Counted from the stretch's first letter, positions 7,568 to 15,128 are shown. The stretch: 18,483 nucleotides of DNA from Gammaproteobacteria bacterium (GCA_002712135.1 PASO01000007.1:57778-76260), one strand, 5' to 3'. Notes: generated from the sequence alone by a model not told the origin. Made by a program: numbers and translations.

Positions 7568-8704
7568 TCAGGTATTTGCTCTGGTGAACGTTGGGTCGAT
7601 CAATAGCTGAACTTCTGGCGAAGCCTCGCTGAATTGACGCACGCTCCGTACGTCACCGCCCTGACTAGTGTGCTGTGAAAAAACCTGCTCGGTGATGCGC
7701 TGATGATCATGGTCCGGGTACCAGGGCAGGTCAAGTTCATAGGCCAGTCGGCGCGCATGTAACTCTCTGGATGTCTTTAGTCGGGTTGGTGTCATACCCA
7801 TGATGTAGACCGCCCTCAGCAGTTGGTCCGTGCCATTGCCAGTCACCCCAGTAGGGTCGGCGGCGGCACAACCCGCATGGAACAGCGCCGTATCGAATAT
7901 CACCATATCCCCGGCTTTGACATTCGTCACGCAAGGCGTCAAACCCAAAGATGTAAACTGCTCAGCGTCCTCATCTGGCTCGCCCTCACCCACCCACTTA
8001 CGGGTTGCCCACCAGTCCTTCTTAGTGGATGACTTCACATCCTCTTCAACCTCCCAGTTGCGTGCACGCATCTCCTGGATTTCCTCTACCAATTTGTGTG
8101 ATCCGGGCACTATAGCGGTTGCACCCGTGCCCTGGTTCATATCCCAAAGTGGAATTATCGAGTAGAAATCTGTGAAAGGAGCGCCATTACGCTCGTCATA
8201 GTAGGAGTTTTTGTGTGTGTGCAGCTCCTGCATGTTCAAACGGCCGTGGGCGTGATTCGTAGATGCCAGTCGCTGGAGCACGCCCTCATTTTGCGTCGCG
8301 GTGGGCAGGTTGATGGACATGCGATCGAACGCTGCGGTCAGATCCTGCTCCTGGTAAGCGGCCTGAAATCCGGCAATAACCCCCGGACGGGTGCGTGCAA
8401 ACCACATGGAATCACAATGACAAGTGGAGGTCATAAGGCCGTCACCGTGCCCTCGGGTCCAGGTGGTCACATCGTTCCGCTTCCAGCCAACCGGTCGTGT
8501 TTGTGTCATCTGCGAACACTCGTCACCCCCAAGGTGATTCCACAACAGGTCTCTAGCGTAATCCCGCTCCTCGGCATTCAGACATTCAGCAATACATACG
8601 AAACCTTCCACCTCCAACTGCGCCTTGATCCCTGCCGCGTCATCAACATGAAAGCGCGGTGGCGTAATCTCGCCAAGCACGAAGGGTTTCTTGTGATATC
8701 GCAT
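7568..8704 (-). CDS. Phytanoyl-CoA dioxygenase (PhyH) family protein, copy 3, with variant metal motif
   Basis: A PhyH-fold protein of 378 residues from the ATG at 8704 (or 391 from a GTG at 8743; numbering here uses the longer form). 'LEVEGFVCIAECLNAEERDYARDLL' (43-67) is the family N-terminus. The core 'FYSIIPLWDMNQGTGATAIVPGSHK' (193-217) matches the 'L.DM...NG...VPGSH' signature. Distal H289 (ALFHAG) and R310 (LLRAVYIMG) fit the third iron ligand and the 2-oxoglutarate Arg. At the HxD position, about 20 residues before the core strand, the sequence is ELHTHKNSYYD, so H175-x-H177 replaces His-x-Asp. ATG 8704 is preferred because AAGGA stands just before it; the GTG has only GGGA at short range. 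It is divergent from the fucosidase gene (155 bp between starts) and convergent with copy 2. Confidence 0.82.
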   Translation of the reverse strand: MRYHKKPFVLGEITPPRFHVDDAAGIKAQLEVEGFVCIAECLNAEERDYARDLLWNHLGGDECSQMTQTRPVGWKRNDVTTWTRGHGDGLMTSTCHCDSMWFARTRPGVIAGFQAAYQEQDLTAAFDRMSINLPTATQNEGVLQRLASTNHAHGRLNMQELHTHKNSYYDERNGAPFTDFYSIIPLWDMNQGTGATAIVPGSHKLVEEIQEMRARNWEVEEDVKSSTKKDWWATRKWVGEGEPDEDAEQFTSLGLTPCVTNVKAGDMVIFDTALFHAGCAAADPTGVTGNGTDQLLRAVYIMGMTPTRLKTSRELHARRLAYELDLPWYPDHDHQRITEQVFSQHTSQGGDVRSVRQFSEASPEVQLLIDPTFTRANT

Positions 8705-8859
8705 TTTTTCCTTAAGTTGTTTCCTATTTTCAGATGAAACCACTATTCCCAGACTCTTAGCGCTTTATGGAACAGAGATTACAAACACACTAGGTCTGGA
8801 TCAACTTATAAAAAAAATGAGAACATATCGGCACCTTAGCAACGCTAGTTAGGTGTAGG

Positions 8860-10278
8860 ATGTTCGAATCAACCTGGGGCTCATTAAAGCAGTACCAATG
8901 TCCTGACTGGTTCAGGGATGCGAAATTCGGAATGTGGGCACATTGGGGACCGCAGAGCGTGCCGATGGCCGGCGACTGGTACGCCCGCAATATGTATATA
9001 GAGGGGAATCCGCAGTATGACCATCACTGCCGAACCTATGGACATCCTTCCGAGTTCGGATACAAGGACATTGTTCAACTTTGGAAGGCCGAGAACTGGG
9101 AGCCAGAGAAGCTGATCGACCTCTATAAATCAGCCGGTGCAAAGTATTTCGTTTCGATGGCAATCCATCACGACAACTTCGACCTCTGGAGCTCAACACA
9201 CCATGCCTGGAATGCGACAAAGATTGGCCCAAAACGAGACGTCGTCGGTGAGTGGGCGAAGGCCGCTCGTGCGGCTGGTTTGCGGTTTGGCGTATCTGAG
9301 CATCTGGAGCGAACATACTCGTGGTTCAACACGAACAAAGGGGCGGACATAAGCGGTCCATATGCCGGTGTACCCTACGACGGGAATGACGCAAGCATGG
9401 TCGACTTCTATATCGAGAAACACGATGACACCTCGATGTGCTACCCAAACAACCCTGGTGATGTCTGGCCACAACATTGGAAATCGCGCATTCTAGATCT
9501 TATCGATCAATATCAACCTGATCTGCTGTATACCGACGGCGGCGTTCCATTCGGGGAGGTCGGGCGCGAAATGATCGCCCATCTCTACAACAATAGCGTT
9601 CAACAACGTGGGCAGCTCGACGCAGTCTATGCAGTAAAGAATCCTCGCCGACACGAAGGTAATCATGGCGACTATGTCGACGGCTTCGCGACGCTGGACA
9701 TAGAGCGCGGTGTAGTCGAAGGAATTGCCGAAGAACCATGGCAGACCGATACTTGTCTAGGCGGATGGTTCTACGACAGTCTCCGGCCATATAAAACACC
9801 AGAGACAGTCATCCATATGCTCGCGGATATCGTCAGCAAAAATGGTTGCCTATTGTTAAACGCAACACAACGTCCGGATGGCACACTGGACGAACAGAGC
9901 GAATGGACAGTTAAAGAAATCGGCAAATGGATCGAGGTAAATGGCAAGGCCATCTACGAGACCCGCCCCTGGAAGCAGTTTGGCGAGGGACCAACAGCCT
10001 TCGCCACCAGCACTAAAGCCGAGAGTGAGGCGCGGCAATTCACCGGCGAGGATTTCCGCTTTACTGCGAAGGACGACACGCTCTATGCCATAGCAATGGG
10101 AAAACCAAGCAGAGGTGGCTGGCTAATTAGATCACTTGAAAGCGAGAAAGTTAGCACCGCATCCGTTCTGGGGACAAAATATACAAACTGGCGGAACACA
10201 CCTGAAGGACTTTGGGTAGAATCGCCGACGAAGTGGCCGTGCGAGCATGCTTGGGGTATAGAAATCCATACTGATTGA
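8860..10278 (+). CDS. GH29 alpha-L-fucosidase-like glycoside hydrolase, cytoplasmic
   Basis: A 472-residue protein with the GH29 barrel layout: 'WFRDAKFGMWAHWGPQSVP' (17-35), 'YKDIVQLWKAENWEPEKLIDL' (68-88), 'AGAKYFVSMAIHHDNFDLW' (92-110), 'GLRFGVSEHLERTY' (140-153), 'YQPDLLYTDGG' (218-228) and 'IVSKNGCLLLNATQRPDGTL' (324-343). D226 in YTDGG is the expected nucleophile of this retaining family. GH29 enzymes release L-fucose from glycans or glycosides; some close relatives act on other substrates. There is no signal peptide or lipobox (MFESTWGSLK), although many GH29 enzymes are exported, so this one should act on imported material. ATG 8860 follows AGGTG at 8851-8855. The nearest neighbours are PhyH copy 3 (divergent) and the SDR gene (convergent). 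The family call is firm; fucose as substrate is probable, not proven. Confidence 0.86.
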   Translation: MFESTWGSLKQYQCPDWFRDAKFGMWAHWGPQSVPMAGDWYARNMYIEGNPQYDHHCRTYGHPSEFGYKDIVQLWKAENWEPEKLIDLYKSAGAKYFVSMAIHHDNFDLWSSTHHAWNATKIGPKRDVVGEWAKAARAAGLRFGVSEHLERTYSWFNTNKGADISGPYAGVPYDGNDASMVDFYIEKHDDTSMCYPNNPGDVWPQHWKSRILDLIDQYQPDLLYTDGGVPFGEVGREMIAHLYNNSVQQRGQLDAVYAVKNPRRHEGNHGDYVDGFATLDIERGVVEGIAEEPWQTDTCLGGWFYDSLRPYKTPETVIHMLADIVSKNGCLLLNATQRPDGTLDEQSEWTVKEIGKWIEVNGKAIYETRPWKQFGEGPTAFATSTKAESEARQFTGEDFRFTAKDDTLYAIAMGKPSRGGWLIRSLESEKVSTASVLGTKYTNWRNTPEGLWVESPTKWPCEHAWGIEIHTD

Positions 10279-10366
10279 GGAACCCGTGGCCGAAAAATCG
10301 ACGGAATCCTTTGTGTTGGGCTAAAGCTTTTCTCAGATCACTTTATCTTTCGTCCGCTGAATACAC

Positions 10367-11446
10367 TCATAGCAGACCCAGCTTGTAATAGGAATCGATC
10401 GTTGCGCTGACCGTGTCTTCGATGGGATAAGTGGTCAGCCCCAACTCCTGTTTAGCGAGCAGACAGTATGATCTCGGGCCATCCCGTGTCGGCTTAGCGG
10501 GCTTGTCTCCGTCCATTTGCTCACCACCAATCTCCGGCACATGGGGGTACATTCTTTGCAGCATTTCCTGTAATTGCCAGGTATAGAGTTCCCCATTGCG
10601 ATCTGCAGCAGAGAGGATATAGCGTGAGCCATTGCTGGCGGCAGTACTTTCGCAACATAGGCGGTGCGCTCGACCACAATCCCGAACATCCGTATTGTTC
10701 CATAGCATTCGACCACCTTCGGTTTTGGCGTAGGCCTTGCCCTTGAGCATGAACTTCATGCAGTTCTGCCAACTCCAGGACTGATCATGATTTTCACACA
10801 TCAGCGGGCCAATGACGTGCAGGGGCAATATTGCAATGGCGTCAAATGTTCCATCTTCCGCGGCGCGTTTGTAGATCATTCGCTCTGTGTTGGCTTTGGC
10901 CATGGCATAAGCAATGTCACGGTTTTTTGAGATCATTTCTTCAGTCCAGCGACCATCGTAAGCTTCAATGTTGTCGCCACACCAGTCATTCTCTGTATAT
11001 ACATATCCATTCGGTCGCGGATGCCCCACAGCAGCGAACGAACTGGTAAAAACGAATCGCTTTAGGGCGCCGCCTTTAATTGCCGATTCGAGAACATGTT
11101 CTACTTCCGTAAAACACCCATCATAAACTTGCTGTGGTGTCTCCTTGTTATAGCCGACGGCTGCACCAGTATGGATTACTGCTGGGCAATCGTTAAACGC
11201 TTCGTCATAACTCCCAGGGTTCAATAAATCGCCCTGATAAAGCTCCACCTTGCCGCGATGGCCCTCGTTATTCATAGCCAGCAGATGATCGACCTTCACG
11301 CTGTTACCGGGGTCACGGACACAGGCACGCACTGTATAGCCCTGTTCCACGCAATCCTGTACAACCCAGGAGCCGATATAGCCGCTGGTGCCAGTGATAG
11401 CAATGGGTCCATCTGCAGGAGATATTGCTGTTGATGAATTGGTCAC
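10367..11446 (-). CDS. NAD(P)-dependent epimerase/dehydratase, extended SDR (dihydroflavonol-4-reductase-like)
   Basis: A 359-residue extended short-chain dehydrogenase. The N-terminus has a beta strand then GTSGYIG (19-25), the GxxGxxG dinucleotide site, and R44 ('RACVRDP') after the second strand suggests NADPH preference. 'YQGDLLNPGSYDEAF' (70-84), 'VIHTGAAVG' (90-98), 'FVFTSSFAAVG' (131-141) and YAMAK (180-184) follow, giving catalytic Ser136, Tyr180 and Lys184. The arrangement 'TSS.AAVG' followed by 'WTEE' and 'Y..AK...E' resembles dihydroflavonol/cinnamoyl-CoA reductases and 3-beta-hydroxysteroid dehydrogenases, which interconvert a ketone and an alcohol. Substrate unknown. The start is GTG (11446-11444) with CCGGGG about 8 bp upstream on that strand. 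It is divergent from the sulfatase gene, so both probably share a control region of about 180 bp. Confidence 0.85.
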   Translation of the reverse strand: MTNSSTAISPADGPIAITGTSGYIGSWVVQDCVEQGYTVRACVRDPGNSVKVDHLLAMNNEGHRGKVELYQGDLLNPGSYDEAFNDCPAVIHTGAAVGYNKETPQQVYDGCFTEVEHVLESAIKGGALKRFVFTSSFAAVGHPRPNGYVYTENDWCGDNIEAYDGRWTEEMISKNRDIAYAMAKANTERMIYKRAAEDGTFDAIAILPLHVIGPLMCENHDQSWSWQNCMKFMLKGKAYAKTEGGRMLWNNTDVRDCGRAHRLCCESTAASNGSRYILSAADRNGELYTWQLQEMLQRMYPHVPEIGGEQMDGDKPAKPTRDGPRSYCLLAKQELGLTTYPIEDTVSATIDSYYKLGLL

Positions 11447-11553
11447 TTCGTATACCCCGGCCAGTTAATATGAGGCGGTTAAGGTATCACAAAACGGATT
11501 ACTGTAGCCTTTGTACTGACCATTAACTAGTCTCTGATGGGATTTGTCAAAAC

Positions 11554-11559
11554 TATAAA
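11554..11559 (+). promoter_or_regulatory. -10 box of the sulfatase promoter (candidate)
   Basis: TATAAA stands 75 bp before the ATG at 11629 and predicts a start of transcription near 11566, right at the edge of the inverted repeat 11567-11597. The matching -35 region (TCTCTG, 17 bp upstream) is poor, as expected of a regulated promoter. Confidence 0.3.
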
Positions 11560-11566
11560 CCGGGGA

Positions 11567-11597
11567 ATGGTCCAACGGCGGCGCCGGCATGGACCAT
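11567..11597. promoter_or_regulatory. Inverted repeat upstream of sulfatase, candidate operator
   Basis: ATGGTCCA (11567-11574) and TGGACCAT (11590-11597) are perfect 8-bp inverted arms separated by 15 bp. The centre-to-centre distance of 23 bp is about two helical turns, as suits a dimeric repressor. The repeat lies in the divergent region between the SDR and sulfatase genes, directly after the predicted start of transcription. An mRNA hairpin is the alternative reading. Confidence 0.4.
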
Positions 11598-11628
11598 GTA
11601 TACTTCGAGCTTAACAAGAAGACGTGTG

Positions 11629-12990
11629 ATGTCAGATAAACCCAATATTCTTTTCTTTTTCCCCGACCAGCATCGTGGGGACTGGCTCGGTGCACTTAAT
11701 ACGCTCGGCGTTTCGACACCCCATATTGACGCGCTTATTGGTAATGGACTGCATTTTACTCACGCGTTGACGCCATCGCCACTGTGTTCCCCGGCGCGAG
11801 CGTGCCTTGCGTCAGGGCGTCGATATGATCATCAGACAGTAAAGGACAACAGAGACGACTTCAAAATCAGTGATTGGAACATCTACAGAGCGATGCGGGA
11901 TGCCGACTATACAGTGATTGGATGCGGTAAGTTCGACTTATTAAAGGGCTCCATGGACTGGGGTGAGGACGGCATGCACGGCGCGGGCGATGCAAGTCGA
12001 ACGAGACAGCTTGGTTTTACTACAGGCTGCGACAGTGCGGGCAAACATGATTGCATCGTCGCGCATAAACGTGGGCATGGACCGGAACCCTATCGAAGCT
12101 ATCTCCAGTCATTGGGGTTATGGGAAGAACATGTTGAGGATTTTGAAGGGCGAGTTGGTAGTGCCATGTATACCAACGTAGCGCCTACGCCACTCCCCGA
12201 TCATGCATATTGCGATAATTGGATTGGCAAAAATGCAGTTCGTCTTCTGTCCGAAGCGCCTCAGGACAAACCCTGGTTTCTGCAAATAAATTTCAACGGT
12301 CCACATGAGCCGCTCGATATCACAGAGCGAATGCTGGAACGTTGGCGCGGTCGTGATATGCAGAGCCCTTTGGAAAACACGCAGTTTGGGCCAGCATTAC
12401 ATCAAAGCATGCGTCGCAATTACGCTGCCATGATTGAGAACATTGACAGGATGGTAGGCGAGATCCTTGCCTGGCTGGAATCGACGGGGCAGCGCGACAA
12501 CACCGTGGTGTTTTACAGTTCGGATCATGGCGAGAATTTGGGTGATCACAACCAATGGGGTAAGACAACGCCCCATAAAGCTTCTGTCAGAATACCACTC
12601 GTTATAAATACACCAGGCTATAATGGGCAGAGCTTTGATAAACCGGTTGATCTGGTCGATGTTGCGGCAACATTTCTTGAGCTGACGGGCGCTGCCAACC
12701 CTGGGGTGGATGGCCTATCCCTTCTCGGAGATTTGTCAGGGCGAGAGGTCCTCACGACTGGTCTGATGGAGTGGCGCACTGTAACCGATGGGTGCTTCAA
12801 GTATGTGCACAACTACGATCCAAACGTGAAAGAGATTGATCGGGTACAACTTGGGTGGAATCCTAGTTTTGGTCAACCGAAAATGCTATTCGATCTCGAA
12901 GCAGACCCATTCGAATGTAACAATCTCGCAGATGCGCGCTTGACTCTGTCCCGTCAATATCATGGTATGCTGATGGACCAACTGTTATAG
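11629..12990 (+). CDS. Type I (S1 family) formylglycine-dependent sulfatase, cytoplasmic
   Basis: A 453-residue sulfatase that would hydrolyse a sulfate ester. The opening strand 'KPNILFFFPDQHRGDWLG' supplies Asp13 and Gln14 for the metal site. CSPAR (53-57) followed by ACLASGR is the full C-x-P-x-R signature whose Cys is oxidised to formylglycine by an anaerobic or aerobic maturase, not seen in this window. 'NFNGPHEPLD' (222-231) and 'FYSSDHGENLGDH' (296-308, Asp299-His300 as metal ligands), then WGK (311-313, Lys312) and 'RIPLVI' (321-326) complete the active site. 'LFDLEADPFECNNLA' near the end is the usual C-terminal subdomain. ATG 11629 is chosen because an inverted repeat covers the alternative ATG at 11596 and MSDKPN directly precedes the first core strand; weak AAGAAG at 11616-11621 serves as ribosome site. 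There is no signal peptide, unlike most S1 sulfatases, so it acts in the cytoplasm. The substrate is unknown. Confidence 0.9.
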   Translation: MSDKPNILFFFPDQHRGDWLGALNTLGVSTPHIDALIGNGLHFTHALTPSPLCSPARACLASGRRYDHQTVKDNRDDFKISDWNIYRAMRDADYTVIGCGKFDLLKGSMDWGEDGMHGAGDASRTRQLGFTTGCDSAGKHDCIVAHKRGHGPEPYRSYLQSLGLWEEHVEDFEGRVGSAMYTNVAPTPLPDHAYCDNWIGKNAVRLLSEAPQDKPWFLQINFNGPHEPLDITERMLERWRGRDMQSPLENTQFGPALHQSMRRNYAAMIENIDRMVGEILAWLESTGQRDNTVVFYSSDHGENLGDHNQWGKTTPHKASVRIPLVINTPGYNGQSFDKPVDLVDVAATFLELTGAANPGVDGLSLLGDLSGREVLTTGLMEWRTVTDGCFKYVHNYDPNVKEIDRVQLGWNPSFGQPKMLFDLEADPFECNNLADARLTLSRQYHGMLMDQLL

Positions 12991-13289
12991 ACTTACGCGC
13001 GAATTCAATGTCGAGTACCGGCTATGAAAGGTAAAGCCGCATGCCGAACTCACCGTGGGTTATCAGCGGAGCCTAAGGCTCACGAAGCCGAAACCTTCGC
13101 GCTTGCCTGCTCGATACAGGGAAGAGACTTGACCTAGGTAATTCTAAGATGAAATACGGCCTCTATTCAGAATGCGCTGGGTAGGACGGCTTTTCCCATA
13201 AATTCGTTCAAAAGCTGCTTACACAGGCGGGTACATTTCGCCATTGCTAATTAAGACAATCTAATAGATGTGCTACAGAGCTTTAGTGG
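12991..13289. other. Intergenic stretch, no gene recognised
   Basis: Nothing coding is recognised. A short hairpin GAGCC-taa-GGCTC (13069-13081) lies 79 bp after the sulfatase stop with no T-run. On the minus strand a frame of 24 codons (start about 13247) has no supporting signal. No terminator with a T-run is seen for the tRNA. Confidence 0.5.
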
Positions 13290-13365
13290 TGGTGGCCAGA
13301 GGTAGAATCGAACTACCGACACGGGGATTTTCAGTCCCCTGCTCTACCGACTGAGCTATCTGGCC
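13290..13365 (-). tRNA. tRNA-Phe (anticodon GAA)
   Basis: A complete 76-nt tRNA reads from 13365 down to 13290. The acceptor stem is GGCCAGA with TCTGGCC, the D arm contains AGCTCAGTCGGTAGAGC, the anticodon arm is GGGGA-CTGAAAA-TCCCC with anticodon GAA, and the T arm has GTAG-TTCGATT-CTAC. The discriminator is A and CCA is encoded (13292-13290). It is intact. The tRNA's 5' side (above 13365) borders decayed genes; its 3' end, the usual integration side, faces the sulfatase. Confidence 0.97.
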
Positions 13366-13446
13366 ATTTGAAGAGTCACTTCCGAGGCCTCTTTCGAGAG
13401 GCGGCCATTAAACCGGACCACTCGTACCGAGTCAATACGTCATCAC

Positions 13447-13619
13447 TCAAGCCTCAGGAGTGGGGCATCGCCATGGTATCCCTGCATGGACACCTCGCAA
13501 TCTCGCTAGAAAAAAGCGATAACATCCATATGCTCCACCCGGTCGTGGTCTTCAATGGTCTGCCCCAGAAGATGATCACCCATCGGATAAATATTCATGT
13601 CGTGAGTTACTAGGATAAA
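13447..13619 (-). pseudogene. Fragment of an MBL-fold metallohydrolase (decayed)
   Basis: On the minus strand the frame reads 'FILVTHDMNIYPMGDHLLGQ' and then 'TIEDHDRVEHMDVIAFFLARLRG' before losing similarity and stopping at TGA 13447-13449. 'GDHLLGQ' with a preceding hydrophobic strand and a following 'L..LRG' helix is the pattern of LACTB2-like MBL-fold hydrolases, where the Asp of GDH is the bridging metal ligand. The N-terminal HxHxDH half is missing and no start with a ribosome site exists, so this is a remnant. 'LVTHDM' alone also resembles an ABC ATPase H-loop, which I consider less likely. Moderate to low certainty. Confidence 0.35.
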
Positions 13620-13640
13620 GCAAGGCCCACCGCACATAAC

Positions 13641-13865
13641 CCGGTGCCTATAACCAACATCAACACTCTCTTTGCTGTTGATCTAGTTTAACTGCCCGGG
13701 ATGATGACGGAGCAGATTCTTACTGGTATCGACCCCTTTATTGCAGCACGCTATCAGATCATCGTGATGACCATATTACTCTCGACCGGAGGGTTCTCAG
13801 CTTTTCTGTCCCTGCTGATGGGGAAGTCCTTGACCGTGACGGGAACCGAAAGCGATCAACCCTGA
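13641..13865 (+). pseudogene. C-terminal relic of a FetB/UPF0014-type ABC permease with internal stop
   Basis: One frame reads 'TNINTLFAVDLV', a TAA (13689-13691), then 'LPGMMTEQILTGIDPFIAARYQIIVM' and a final hydrophobic helix ending at TGA 13863-13865. The FetB family (iron-export permease, E. coli YbbM) has 'GLVSLPGMMTGQILAG.DP..A.RYQI' here, so the TAA sits exactly where the family has a Ser (TCA to TAA needs one change). The two or three N-terminal helices and the partner ATPase FetA are absent. The relic is therefore non-functional. Its end overlaps the end of the VOC gene by 10 bp on the opposite strand. The motif match is distinctive; the relic status rests on the stop and truncation. 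Confidence 0.7.
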
Positions 13866-14272
13866 CCCTGCACTATCTCAATACTGACGTTATCCGGGGC
13901 GGCCACATAGCTGATCACTGCCTTTGGCATAAAATCATACGGCTCCACCAGAAAGGTAACACCTTTTGATTTGAGTTCTGCCGCGTAGGCACGCAGGTCA
14001 CCAGTGTAAACCAGACCAAAATGATCCACGCCCCATTCATTGTGACTCGAATAGTCTGCAAAGTGCTGCATGGCATTGGTTGATTGAGGCTCCTCACCGG
14101 CCCGTTGACCGCGGACCAGCAAAGTTGCACCCCCAAGATTCACGTTGATCTGCGGAGCTCCACGCACTTCTGACTTGCGGACAATTTCAGCGCCAAGTTT
14201 ATCGACATACCACTGAGCGGCAGCATCGGCATCGGCACTGATGAGATGAATGTGTTCAAAAGTAAGAGTCAT
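13856..14272 (-). CDS. VOC-superfamily (glyoxalase/bleomycin-resistance-type) protein
   Basis: A 138-residue protein with two beta-alpha-beta-beta-beta modules of the vicinal-oxygen-chelate fold. The first begins 'TFEHIHLISADADAAAQWYVDKLG' (4-27), the second 'EWGVDHFGLVYTGDLRAYAAELKSKGVTF' (79-107). Probable metal ligands are H9, H84 and E132 ('VSIEIVQG'), so it may be a metal-dependent lyase, isomerase or dioxygenase. No specific reaction can be assigned from such a small generic protein. The ATG at 14272 has AAGGA 7-8 bp upstream on the minus strand. It is divergent from the Nudix gene and its 3' end runs into the fetB relic. Confidence 0.85.
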   Translation of the reverse strand: MTLTFEHIHLISADADAAAQWYVDKLGAEIVRKSEVRGAPQINVNLGGATLLVRGQRAGEEPQSTNAMQHFADYSSHNEWGVDHFGLVYTGDLRAYAAELKSKGVTFLVEPYDFMPKAVISYVAAPDNVSIEIVQGQG

Positions 14273-14396
14273 GCGTATTCCTTTTTGCTATCTGCTGGAG
14301 TATGCCGTGAGCAACCCGGTCCGTGTCAAGATTGTGCTGGATATGTTATCCCGTAGCGGGCAACATTAGTCGCTCTTCAATTATCAGGAACTGGCT

Positions 14397-15128
14397 ATGG
14401 CTGGCGGGAAACATCGCAACGATTTCTACGGTAAAACGATACCAGAAGAAGATGCCACTCCGGCCATACCAGCGGCTACCGTTGTACTGTTAAAAGACAA
14501 TGATGAAGGCCCGGAAGTACTGATGCTACACCGCACGTCCAAGGTGCACTTCGGAGGTATGTGGGTGTTTCCGGGAGGACGTATTGACCCTGAAGATCAT
14601 CCCAAAGATGGCGACATCAACGTCGCAGCTCGAAATGCCGCTGCGCGTGAAACCATGGAAGAAGCCAATATCACCTTACAACCTGAAGAATTTGTGTGGT
14701 TTGCGCACTGGACTCCACCCGCCATTAGGCAAGTTCGTTATGCAACCTGGTTTTTTGCAACATCCATCGAGGAACACGAAGCGATAAGTGTTGATGGTCA
14801 TGAAATACAGGATCACGCTTGGATCAAGCCAGCAACCGCACTACAACGTCACGCAAACGGCGAAATTGATCTGGTTGCACCTACCTGGGTCACGCTCCAC
14901 AACTTGTCATTGTACGATAACTCGGCTGACATCCTAGCGAAATTGCATGCTAATCCCCATCGAGTCTATGAGACTCATCTCGCGACCACAAGCGACGGTG
15001 TGAGCGTAGCAATGTGGGCGGGAGACGCAGGCTATGCTGACACCAATCCAGAAGCCCAGGGCGCAAGACATCGTTTGCTGATGCCGGAAGACGGATTCAT
15101 TTTCGAGAACACAGTAATCGACTACTAG
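14397..15128 (+). CDS. Nudix hydrolase (NUDT19-like)
   Basis: A 243-residue Nudix protein hydrolysing a nucleoside-diphosphate-linked compound, possibly CoA derivatives as in NUDT19 relatives. The fold starts with 'PAATVVLLKDNDEGPEVLMLHRT' (25-47) and 'GGMWVFPGGRIDPED' (53-67). The Nudix box is extended: 'GGRIDPED' is separated from 'AAARETMEEANI' (81-92) by an insertion of about 12 residues, as in the NUDT19/Rp2 group, but RE..EE with the metal-binding glutamates is intact. A large C-terminal part follows, ending 'EDGFIFENTVIDY'. ATG 14397 has AGGAA 6 bp upstream. The nfeD-like gene starts 56 bp downstream, with a palindrome between them. Confidence 0.87.
   Translation: MAGGKHRNDFYGKTIPEEDATPAIPAATVVLLKDNDEGPEVLMLHRTSKVHFGGMWVFPGGRIDPEDHPKDGDINVAARNAAARETMEEANITLQPEEFVWFAHWTPPAIRQVRYATWFFATSIEEHEAISVDGHEIQDHAWIKPATALQRHANGEIDLVAPTWVTLHNLSLYDNSADILAKLHANPHRVYETHLATTSDGVSVAMWAGDAGYADTNPEAQGARHRLLMPEDGFIFENTVIDY

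Noticed and set aside
11596..11628. ATG 11596 as start of the sulfatase
   Set aside because: It lies inside the inverted repeat and adds an 11-residue basic stretch absent from the family fold; ATG 11629 directly precedes the first core strand.
13069..13081. Hairpin GAGCC-taa-GGCTC as sulfatase terminator
   Set aside because: A 5-bp stem with a 3-nt loop, no T-run and 79 bp from the stop is too weak to call.
13368..13613. Plus-strand frame of 81 codons right after the tRNA
   Set aside because: It has no recognisable features or start signal, and the opposite strand carries the family-like signature GDHLLGQ.
13570..13619. 'LVTHDM' on the minus strand as the H-loop of an ABC ATPase (FetA) paired with the FetB relic
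   Set aside because: The strand is opposite to the FetB relic and the following 'GDHLLGQ' with 'L..LRG' fits an MBL-fold hydrolase better; kept at low confidence.
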